DNA from: Scatomorpha intestinigallinarum
Lineage (GTDB): Bacteria; Bacillota; Clostridia; Oscillospirales; Oscillospiraceae
Direction of reading: 5' to 3'
DNA length: 13,719 nucleotides
Assembly: GCA_018712225.1 (NCBI GenBank)
Contig: DVHH01000100.1
Coordinates: 1-13,719, forward strand
Shown in pieces: positions 7,567-13,421 of this stretch (position 1 is the first letter of the stretch; each line of letters begins with the position of its first letter). Made by a program: the position numbers and the translations under genes. Under the pieces are notes generated by a model that was not told where the DNA came from, did no database searches, and worked only from the letters and a program-made list of their open reading frames with translations.

Positions 7567-7599
7567 GCAAAAAAGCGGGGAAAACCCCCGCTTTTTTGC
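7567..7599 (+). terminator. Rho-independent terminator closing the dapF operon
   Basis: A perfect 14-bp inverted repeat (7567-7580 with 7586-7599) has a 5-nt AAAAC loop. The core is GCGGGG/CCCCGC flanked by six A on the left and six T on the right, so it should work in both directions. It starts 11 nt after the acetyltransferase stop codon. Confidence 0.95.
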
Positions 7600-7629
7600 T
7601 GGAATAGTCCATGCCTGATACAAAAACTG

Positions 7630-7659
7630 TTGCGCCGGGATGTATAAACGTTGTATAAT
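7630..7659 (+). promoter_or_regulatory. Probable sigma-A promoter of rpe
   Basis: A perfect TATAAT (7654-7659) is preceded at 18 nt by TTGCGC (7630-7635), a weak -35 matching three of six consensus positions. Transcription would start near 7666. It lies directly after the bidirectional terminator of the previous unit, the same terminator-then-promoter arrangement seen before dapF. Confidence 0.7.
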
Positions 7660-7665
7660 AGTTTG

Positions 7666-7794
7666 GTATGTGATGCAGCCGGGAGCACGGAGCAGATGAG
7701 CTCCGCGCCCCCTATATAAAAGCGGAGGCCGGCGCGCCGTTCCGCTGAGATATTTTATGCCCGCGGCATGTACCGCGTTACGGGGAGGTCAAAC
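7666..7794 (+). promoter_or_regulatory. Structured 5' leader of rpe with three hairpins
   Basis: This non-coding leader of about 130 nt holds three stem-loops. Hairpin 1 is 7681-7693 with 7700-7712: 11 pairs, two A-C mismatches, and a 6-nt loop. Hairpin 2 is 7721-7746: AGCGGA pairs with TCCGCT around an inner GGC/GCC. Hairpin 3 is CGCGG (7762-7766) with CCGCG (7773-7777), ending 4 nt before the rpe Shine-Dalgarno sequence. No U-run follows any of them, so none is a classic terminator. The 3' arm of hairpin 1 contains C-runs that could pair weakly with GGGG of the Shine-Dalgarno at 7782-7785. I do not recognise a known riboswitch or small-RNA family. A cis-regulatory leader or an unrecognised small RNA are both possible. 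Confidence 0.5.
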
Positions 7795-8466
7795 ATGGAT
7801 ATTAAAATTGCGCCCTCAATACTCTCGGCAGATTTCGTGCGCCTTGCGGACGAGGTGGAGGAGATAAAGGCCGGCGGCGCGGACTATGTCCATGTGGACG
7901 TCATGGACGGCCTGTTCGTGCCGAACATCACTATAGGCATCCCTGTCGTGAAGTCGCTCAGGAAGGCGACGGACATGTTCCTGGACGTGCACCTGATGAT
8001 AGACCGGCCGCACCGCTACGTCGGCAAGTTCTGCGACGCGGGCGCGGACCTCGTGTGCTTCCACGTCGAGGCGGACGAGCCGCAGGATATCCTCGCCGCG
8101 CTGGATGAGATAAAAGCCAAGGGCAAGCTGGCCGCTCTGGCCATAAAGCCCAAGACCCCCGGCTCGGTCATATTGCCCTATCTCGATAAGCTGGACATGG
8201 TCTTAGTCATGACGGTCGAGCCCGGCTTCGGCGGGCAGAGCTTCATGGCCGACATGCTGCCCAAGATACGCGGCATCAGCGCGCTCATAAAGGAATACCG
8301 CCCCGCCTGCGAGCTGGAGGTGGACGGCGGCATAGACGATGGCACCGCCCCGCTCGTCGTGGACGCGGGCGCAAATGTGCTTGTCGCGGGCAGCGCCGTG
8401 TTCGGCAAACCCGACAGAGCGGCGGCAATAGCCGGCATCCGCATGGCCGCGGACGTGAAGCCATAA
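7795..8466 (+). CDS. rpe: Ribulose-phosphate 3-epimerase
   Basis: It interconverts D-ribulose-5-phosphate and D-xylulose-5-phosphate in the non-oxidative pentose phosphate pathway. The 223-aa TIM-barrel protein has the family's IAPSILSADF start, HVDVMDGLFVPN with H33 and D35, LDVHLMI with H66, the phosphate-binding MTVEPGFGGQ at 139-148, VDGGI with D177, and AGSAVF near the end. H33, D35, H66 and D177 correspond to the metal and acid-base residues known in the family. A longer in-frame ATG at 7768 is rejected because it lies in a hairpin loop without a ribosome binding site. GGGGAGG (7782-7788) sits 6 nt before the chosen start. It is followed after 25 nt by recR and probably shares its transcript. 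Confidence 0.97.
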   Translation: MDIKIAPSILSADFVRLADEVEEIKAGGADYVHVDVMDGLFVPNITIGIPVVKSLRKATDMFLDVHLMIDRPHRYVGKFCDAGADLVCFHVEADEPQDILAALDEIKAKGKLAALAIKPKTPGSVILPYLDKLDMVLVMTVEPGFGGQSFMADMLPKIRGISALIKEYRPACELEVDGGIDDGTAPLVVDAGANVLVAGSAVFGKPDRAAAIAGIRMAADVKP

Positions 8467-8491
8467 TCTGAGATCAAGAGGTTGAACATAT

Positions 8492-9091
8492 ATGTCCTTT
8501 TTCCCGGCGGCGCTTGAAAATCTTATCGACAAATTTGCCATGCTCCCGGGCATAGGCAAGAAGAGCGCGCAGCGCCTGGCCTTTTTCACGCTGTCGCTCC
8601 CGGACGCGGAGGCAGAGGCCTTCGCCGCCGCCATCTCGGACGCGAAGCGCAGCGTCCGCTGCTGCTCCGTGTGCCAGAACCTGACTGACGCGGAGATCTG
8701 CCCCATCTGCTCGTCAGCCAAGCGCGACCAGAGCGTCATCTGCGTCGTGGCAGAACCGCGCGACGTGCTGAGCTTTGAGCGGGGCAGGGAATATAACGGA
8801 GTCTATCACGTCCTGCACGGCGTGCTCTCGCCCATGAGCCACGTCGGCCCGGACGATTTGCGCATATCTGAGCTTGTCTCCCGCGTCGCCCAGGGCGGCG
8901 TTGAGGAGGTCATCATGGCCATGAACCCGGATACAGAAGGGGAGACGACGGCCATGTACATATCGCGCCTGCTGAAGCCCTTCGGGGTTAAGGTGACGCG
9001 CCTCGCCTACGGCATCCCCGTCGGCTCGAATCTCGAGTTCGCGGACGACGCCACGCTCCTGCGCGCCCTTGAGGGCCGCGTGGAGATGTAG
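8492..9091 (+). CDS. recR: Recombination mediator protein RecR
   Basis: RecR acts with RecO (and RecF) to load RecA on SSB-covered single-stranded DNA during gap repair. The 199-aa protein has the usual length and order: helix-hairpin-helix LPGIGKKSAQRLA at 18-30, a zinc finger with C58, C61, C70 and C73, a Toprim domain beginning ICVVAEPRDVLSFER at 83-97, the LHGVLSPMSHVGPDDL segment, and NPDTEGETTAMY near 145-156. The ATG at 8492 has AGAGG (8477-8481) 10 nt upstream. In many Bacillota recR follows dnaX and a YbaB gene; here it lies between rpe and rnj, so it is outside that common context. The metabolic neighbours say nothing about its role. Confidence 0.97.
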   Translation: MSFFPAALENLIDKFAMLPGIGKKSAQRLAFFTLSLPDAEAEAFAAAISDAKRSVRCCSVCQNLTDAEICPICSSAKRDQSVICVVAEPRDVLSFERGREYNGVYHVLHGVLSPMSHVGPDDLRISELVSRVAQGGVEEVIMAMNPDTEGETTAMYISRLLKPFGVKVTRLAYGIPVGSNLEFADDATLLRALEGRVEM

Positions 9092-9110
9092 GCGGCTTAA
9101 AATCGGCCTT

Positions 9111-9136
9111 AGCGGTTATAATGCTGGATAACCGTT
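9111..9136 (+). promoter_or_regulatory. Possible rnj promoter -10 overlapped by a perfect inverted repeat
   Basis: The 87-nt gap between recR and rnj contains a perfect TATAAT (9117-9122). No convincing -35 stands 16-18 nt upstream (the bases there read GGCTTA), so the promoter would be weak or activator-dependent. CGGTTAT (9113-9119) and ATAACCG (9128-9134) form a perfect 7-bp dyad with an 8-nt spacer covering the -10 and the expected start site. That is the geometry of a repressor operator. The rest of the gap is AT-rich and leads to AAGGAG before rnj. Confidence 0.45.
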
Positions 9137-9178
9137 GTACATAAGACAAAAAAGAAAGTTTAAGGAGACTAATTAAAT

Positions 9179-10834
9179 ATGGCAAAACTTAAAATAATCC
9201 CGCTCGGCGGCCTCGGTGAGATAGGAAAAAACCTCACCGTGTACGAATACGGGCAGGACATTCTTGTCGTGGACTGCGGCCTGGGATTCCCGGACGAGGA
9301 GCTCTACGGCATTGATGCAGTCATACCCGATATCACCTACCTGAAGCAGAATAAGGACCGCATCCGCGGCATAGTCATCACCCACGGCCATGAGGACCAT
9401 ATCGGCGCCCTGCCCTACGTCATGCGGGAGCTGGACGTGCCCATCTACGCCACCAGCCTTACGGCGGGCATCATCGAGCTGAAGCTGGAGGAATTCGACC
9501 TGCTGTACAACACGCAGATCTTCACGAAGAAGGCGGGCGACAGGTTCAAGCTCGGCTGCTTTGAGGTCGAGATGATACACGTGAACCACTCCATCGCGGA
9601 CTCCGTGGCCCTGGCCATCAAGACGCCCATAGGCACCGTCATCCACACCGGCGACTTCAAGATAGACGTCACGCCCATCCAGGGCGAGATGATAGACCTC
9701 GCGCGCCTGGGCCAGCTGGGCAAGCAGGGCGTCCTGGCGCTGCTCTCTGACTCGACGAACGTCGAGCGCCCGGGTCACACTGATTCCGAGCGCAAGGTCG
9801 CGGAGAAGTTCGACGAGCTTTTCAAGGGCTGCGAAAAGCGCATCATCGTCACTACCTTCGCCTCGAACGTCCAGCGCATCCAGCAGATCGTGAACGTCGC
9901 GGCCAAGTATAAGCGCAAGGTCGCCGTCACGGGCCGCAGCATGGAGAACATGATCAAGGTCGCGCGCGAGCTGGGCTATATGGATATCCCGGAAGGCGTG
10001 CTGGTGGAGCTCAACCAGATAAAGGGCCAGCCGAAGGACAGGACCGTCATAATCTCCACCGGCAGCCAGGGCGAGAGCATGTCCGCGCTCTACCGCATGG
10101 CCTTTTCGGAGCACAAGCAGATAAATATAGACGCGGGCGACAGGATAATCATCTCTGCCTCCGCCATTCCCGGCAACGAGACAACGGTCTCCAAGGTCAT
10201 CGACGAGCTTTTCCACAAGGGCGCGGAGGTCATCTATGACCGTCATACCGACCTGCACGTCTCTGGCCATGCCTCGCAGGAGGACCAGAAGATGATGCTT
10301 GCCCTGACGAAGCCGAAGTTCTTCATTCCCGTCCACGGCGAGTACCGCATGCTCTGCAAGCACGCGGAGCTGGGCCGCATCATGGGCGTTGAACCCAACA
10401 ACATCGTCATAGCTGAAAACGGCAGCGTCATCGAGCTGAGCCGCAAGAGCATAAAGTCCGTGGACATCGTGCCGGCGGGCCGCGTGTTTGTGGACGGAAG
10501 CGGCGTGGGCGACGTGGGCAGCATCGTGCTCAGGGACAGAAAGCACCTGGCACAGGACGGCATGATAGTCGTAGTCCTGGCCCTTTCGGGCGAGGACAGC
10601 TCCCTCATCTCCGGCCCGGAGATAGTCACGCGCGGCTTCATCTATGAGAAGGAGTCGGAGGACCTCATCGAGGAGATGAAGCGCGTCATTTTCGAGAGTC
10701 TGGAGAGCTGCCGCCACCAGCGCATAACCGACTGGGCCGGCATCAAGAGCAAGGTCCGCACCAACCTGACGGGTTATCTTTACAAGACCACCAAGCGCAG
10801 TCCTATGATACTGCCTGTGATAGCGGAAATATAA
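9179..10834 (+). CDS. rnj: Ribonuclease J
   Basis: RNase J is a metallo-beta-lactamase/beta-CASP nuclease with 5'-3' exonuclease and endonuclease activity, central to mRNA turnover and rRNA maturation in Bacillota. The 551-aa protein matches RNase J1/J2 length. Visible motifs are IPLGGLGEIGKN at the start, the zinc motif HGHEDHIG at 69-76, NHSIADS near 136-142, HTGDFK at 156-161, a beta-CASP region with STNVERPGH, then HVSGHAS at 360-366 and PVHGEYR at 384-390. The C-terminal domain follows. All metal ligands appear intact, so this is an active J1-type enzyme rather than a degenerate copy. AAGGAG (9162-9167) lies 11 nt before the ATG, a rather long spacing. A promoter-like element precedes it, and it reads on into a lyase gene 20 nt downstream. 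Confidence 0.97.
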   Translation: MAKLKIIPLGGLGEIGKNLTVYEYGQDILVVDCGLGFPDEELYGIDAVIPDITYLKQNKDRIRGIVITHGHEDHIGALPYVMRELDVPIYATSLTAGIIELKLEEFDLLYNTQIFTKKAGDRFKLGCFEVEMIHVNHSIADSVALAIKTPIGTVIHTGDFKIDVTPIQGEMIDLARLGQLGKQGVLALLSDSTNVERPGHTDSERKVAEKFDELFKGCEKRIIVTTFASNVQRIQQIVNVAAKYKRKVAVTGRSMENMIKVARELGYMDIPEGVLVELNQIKGQPKDRTVIISTGSQGESMSALYRMAFSEHKQINIDAGDRIIISASAIPGNETTVSKVIDELFHKGAEVIYDRHTDLHVSGHASQEDQKMMLALTKPKFFIPVHGEYRMLCKHAELGRIMGVEPNNIVIAENGSVIELSRKSIKSVDIVPAGRVFVDGSGVGDVGSIVLRDRKHLAQDGMIVVVLALSGEDSSLISGPEIVTRGFIYEKESEDLIEEMKRVIFESLESCRHQRITDWAGIKSKVRTNLTGYLYKTTKRSPMILPVIAEI

Positions 10835-10854
10835 ACGAATAGAGGGGCATGGGC

Positions 10855-12042
10855 ATGGAATACGATTTTAAGAGCCTGCACCCCGAATACGGCAGCGGCG
10901 CTCCCATGTGGGGGCGCCTTGCTGAATTTGGGGCGCCGTCGCCGGAGGAGATAGACTTCGGCGTGGCGGAAATGAAGTTTAGACTGGCGCCTGAGATAGC
11001 CGCGGCGCTGGAGCGTCACGTTACCGCGGGCACCTTCGGGTATTCAGGAGCGCCGGAGAGCCTGAAGCGTGAGATATGCACCTGGATGGCGCGCCGCCAC
11101 GGTTGGCAGATAGAGCCGGAGTGGCTCTTCCAGACCTACGGCCTTGTGTTGGCAGTCGGCTGCTGCGTGCGCGCGCTGACGGAGCCAGGGGACGGCATAC
11201 TGCTCAATTACCCCTCCTATCCTCCGTTTTACCGCGCAATAGAGCAGAACGGACGCCGCCTTGTCCGCAGCGACCTTCTGGAGCTGGAGGGCAGATACGT
11301 CTTCGACTTCGAGGACATGGAGCGGAAGATCGCGCAGGAAAACGTCAAGCTGTACATACTGTGCAGCCCTCAGAACCCGACCGGCCGCGTCTGGACGCGC
11401 ACCGAGCTGACGCGCGTGGGCGAAATGTGCCTCAGGCACGGCGTAAAGGTCGTGTCCGACGAGATACACTTCGACATCTGCTACCCGGGGCATGAGCACA
11501 GCGTTTACGCCTCGCTCTCGGATGAGTTTGCCGCCAACAGCGTCGTCCTCACCGCGCCGAGCAAGACCTTCAATATAGCGGGCATGACCATCTCGAACGT
11601 GATAATCCCGTCCACGCAGCTGCGGGAGCGCGTAAAGGAGACTGTCTCGCGCGATATGGGCGGCTATTTCAACAGCTTCGGCTACGCCGCCTGCGAGGCC
11701 GCCTACAAGAGCGCGGAACCCTGGCTGGACGAGTGTCTGAAGGTGCTGGAGGGCAACTGCCGCCTCTTCACGGACTTCCTGCGGGAGCGCGTGCCGGCCT
11801 TCTCCTGCCATATGCCTGAGGGAACGTATCTCGCCTGGATGGACGGCCGCCGCACGGGGCTTGGGCCGGAGGAGCTGACCAGGTTCCTGCATGGCGAGGC
11901 GCGTTTCTATACTGAGCCCGGCGACGTTTTCGGCTCGGGTTACGAGCTTTTTCAGCGGGTGAACCTGGCTTGCCCGCGTGAGTATGTGGAAAAGGCGCTG
12001 CTGCGGCTGGAGGCTGCGGCAAAGGCAAGAGGACTAATATGA
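10855..12042 (+). CDS. MalY/PatB-family PLP aminotransferase or cystathionine beta-lyase
   Basis: A fold-type I PLP enzyme of 395 aa, most like the MalY/PatB C-S lyases that cleave cystathionine or cysteine S-conjugates to a thiol, pyruvate and ammonia. Motifs include the MEYDF start typical of the group, NYPSYPPF at 118-125, SPQNPTGR at 171-178, SDEIHFD with PLP-contacting D202, and the Schiff-base lysine K237 in APSKTFNIAGM. The family WVADMDF segment is altered here to GVAEMKF (36-42). An ATG six bases earlier (10849) is possible, but AGAGGGG (10841-10847) stands only 1 nt from it and 7 nt from 10855, so the latter is preferred. It follows rnj closely and overlaps the next gene by 4 nt. 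A true aminotransferase activity cannot be excluded; the beta-lyase call rests on family resemblance. Confidence 0.85.
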   Translation: MEYDFKSLHPEYGSGAPMWGRLAEFGAPSPEEIDFGVAEMKFRLAPEIAAALERHVTAGTFGYSGAPESLKREICTWMARRHGWQIEPEWLFQTYGLVLAVGCCVRALTEPGDGILLNYPSYPPFYRAIEQNGRRLVRSDLLELEGRYVFDFEDMERKIAQENVKLYILCSPQNPTGRVWTRTELTRVGEMCLRHGVKVVSDEIHFDICYPGHEHSVYASLSDEFAANSVVLTAPSKTFNIAGMTISNVIIPSTQLRERVKETVSRDMGGYFNSFGYAACEAAYKSAEPWLDECLKVLEGNCRLFTDFLRERVPAFSCHMPEGTYLAWMDGRRTGLGPEELTRFLHGEARFYTEPGDVFGSGYELFQRVNLACPREYVEKALLRLEAAAKARGLI

Positions 12043-12941
12043 AAATACCCTATTTTGACGCCCACTGCGATACTATAACCGCCGTCCTGGAGCGCGGCGG
12101 CAGCCTGGCTGAAAATGATTATATGCTCGACCTTGGCCGACTCGCGGCCTGTGAGCCCGCGGCGCAGTTTTTCGCCGTGTGGGGCGGGAGATACGAGGAA
12201 AAGGTCGCCCTGCTCCGCACGGAGCTGAAGAAGAGCGGGCTGGGCGAGCTTTGCCGCAGCATCCCCGAGGCCCGAACAGCCGCAAAAGCGGGCAAAATCG
12301 CAGCCTTCCTGTCCGTAGAGGGCATGGAACAGCTGGAGTGTTCTGCGGAACGCCTGCGCGAGGCGCACGAGCGGGATGGCCTTATCATGGTGAACCTCTG
12401 CTGGAACTCGGATAACGAGCTTTGCGGCTCCGCCATGGACGGCGGGGGAGGGCTGACGGAGGCTGGCCGAAGGTTTGTCCTCGCGGCGCAGGAAACGGGT
12501 GTGGCCATAGACCTCAGCCATGCCTCGGAGCGCACGTTCTGGGACGTGATGGAGATAAGCCGACGCCCGGTGCTTGCCAGCCACTCGAACTCGGCGGCGC
12601 TGTGCTCGGACTTCCCGCGCAATCTGACGGACGCGCAGTTTGAGGCCCTCGTCCAATGCGGCGGCGGCGCGGGGCTGAACTTCTGCCCGGACTTCCTTGG
12701 CCTCGCCCGCGACATCGGCGCCTGCTGCGCGCATATAGAACATTTCCTGGCCCTGGGCGGGGAGAAGGCCGTGTTCATGGGCGCGGATCTGGACGGCATG
12801 GACGACCTGCCGGAGGGCATAACCGGCGTCGAGAGTGTGGAGAAGATATACGAGGCCCTCCTGCGGCGCGGCCACAGCGAAGACCTCGTGCGTGATATAT
12901 TCTATAATAACCTGATGGATATATTGGAGCGTGCGACATGA
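12039..12941 (+). CDS. M19-family (renal-type) membrane dipeptidase
   Basis: A zinc dipeptidase of 300 aa. Expected M19 ligands are visible: DAHCDT with H9 and D11, the bridging glutamate E94 in SVEG, H161 in DLSHAS, H182 in ASHSN, and D250 in GADLDG. Family members hydrolyse dipeptides, including cysteinyl-glycine and those with a D-residue at the C-terminal position. The protein is shorter than mammalian enzymes and has no signal peptide or membrane segment, so it should be cytoplasmic like many bacterial members. Its start overlaps the stop of the PatB-like gene (ATGA), with AAGAGGA (12027-12033) 5 nt upstream. Its end overlaps the ArsC-like gene in the same way. Tight coupling to a putative C-S lyase suggests, but does not prove, that the substrate is a cysteine-containing dipeptide. 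Confidence 0.92.
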   Translation: MKIPYFDAHCDTITAVLERGGSLAENDYMLDLGRLAACEPAAQFFAVWGGRYEEKVALLRTELKKSGLGELCRSIPEARTAAKAGKIAAFLSVEGMEQLECSAERLREAHERDGLIMVNLCWNSDNELCGSAMDGGGGLTEAGRRFVLAAQETGVAIDLSHASERTFWDVMEISRRPVLASHSNSAALCSDFPRNLTDAQFEALVQCGGGAGLNFCPDFLGLARDIGACCAHIEHFLALGGEKAVFMGADLDGMDDLPEGITGVESVEKIYEALLRRGHSEDLVRDIFYNNLMDILERAT

Positions 12942-13270
12942 ATATACAGATTTTCGGGCGCAGCAAGTGCTTTGACACGAAAAAGGCGGAGCGCTATTTC
13001 AAGGAGCGCCGCATCAAGTTCCAGTCTATCGACCTGCCGCGCTACGGCATGAGTAAGAAGGAGTTCGAATCGGTCCGCAGCGCAGTCGGCCTGGAAGCCC
13101 TGATAGACGACAAGGCCCCGGACGCCGATCTGCTGAAGTACATGGCGAGCGACTCTGCGCGCATAGAGCGCCTGCTGGAATACCCGGACAATATCCGCAC
13201 CCCCATAGTCCGCAACGGCCGCCAGGCAACCGTGGGCTATTGCCCTGAGGTGTGGAAAACCTGGGAGTAA
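12938..13270 (+). CDS. ArsC/Spx-family thioredoxin-fold protein
   Basis: A small 110-aa protein with the ArsC-like fold: beta strand MNIQIFG, then SKCFDTKKAERYF with the probable reactive C11, the middle segment LIDD(KAPD)ADLLKYM, and the family's RTPIVRNGRQATVGY near the C-terminus. The active site reads CFDT, so it lacks the second cysteine of the CxxC redox switch found in Spx. C102 is the only other cysteine. The family includes glutaredoxin-dependent arsenate reductases, Spx-like transcription regulators and many uncharacterised YffB-like proteins. With no ars genes nearby, arsenate reduction is not supported, and a thiol or disulfide role fits the neighbours better. It overlaps the dipeptidase gene by 4 nt (ATGA), is the last gene of this run, and is followed directly by a hairpin. 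Confidence 0.88.
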   Translation: MNIQIFGRSKCFDTKKAERYFKERRIKFQSIDLPRYGMSKKEFESVRSAVGLEALIDDKAPDADLLKYMASDSARIERLLEYPDNIRTPIVRNGRQATVGYCPEVWKTWE

Positions 13271-13271
13271 A

Positions 13272-13296
13272 AAACGCCGCCTGAAAGGCGGCGTTT
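13272..13296 (+). terminator. Terminator-like hairpin after the ArsC-like gene
   Basis: A perfect 10-bp inverted repeat (AAACGCCGCC at 13272-13281 with GGCGGCGTTT at 13287-13296) has a 5-nt loop. On the + strand only three T end the structure. Read on the - strand the same hairpin is followed by six T (A-run 13269-13274), so it should terminate antisense transcription at least as well. Confidence 0.8.
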
Positions 13297-13362
13297 CAGC
13301 TCAAACCCGCGTGACGCCGTCCCGTGGGGGCGGGACTCCGCCGCCCGCTCACCCCGCCGGGC

Positions 13363-13391
13363 TTGTAATTGCCGCCAAAATGATATAAAAT
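13363..13391 (+). promoter_or_regulatory. Probable sigma-A promoter of the radical SAM gene
   Basis: TTGTAA (13363-13368) and TAAAAT (13386-13391) are separated by 17 nt; they match four and five of six consensus bases. The predicted start is near 13398, giving a short leader with AGGAG at 13408-13412. The 66 nt between the preceding terminator and this promoter are very GC-rich and contain two small hairpins (13319-13336 and 13343-13362), but no gene. Confidence 0.65.
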
Positions 13392-13421
13392 GCGAGTAAT
13401 CACGTTTAGGAGCAAGTGGAA

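Noticed and set aside
7673..7699. Eight-codon reading frame in the rpe leader as a leader peptide
   Set aside because: There is no ribosome binding site, it begins only a few nucleotides after the likely transcription start, and it has no run of regulatory codons. It is kept only as a side note in the leader finding.
7681..7746. Small signal recognition particle RNA or tRNA gene
   Set aside because: The hairpins lack the SRP core motif and there is no cloverleaf or CCA end. The similarity to GGAGCA-type sequences is only superficial.
7768..7794. Upstream in-frame ATG extending rpe by nine residues
   Set aside because: It has no Shine-Dalgarno sequence, sits in a hairpin loop, and would add residues absent from the family. 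The GGGGAGG site clearly serves 7795.
9173..10717. A 514-codon open frame on the - strand opposite rnj
   Set aside because: It is antisense to a gene with all RNase J motifs intact. The product is compositionally biased and no ribosome binding site or promoter was seen for it.
12938..13270. Arsenic resistance gene (arsC)
   Set aside because: There is no arsR, arsB or acr3 nearby, and the family includes many proteins that do not act on arsenate, so no gene symbol was given.
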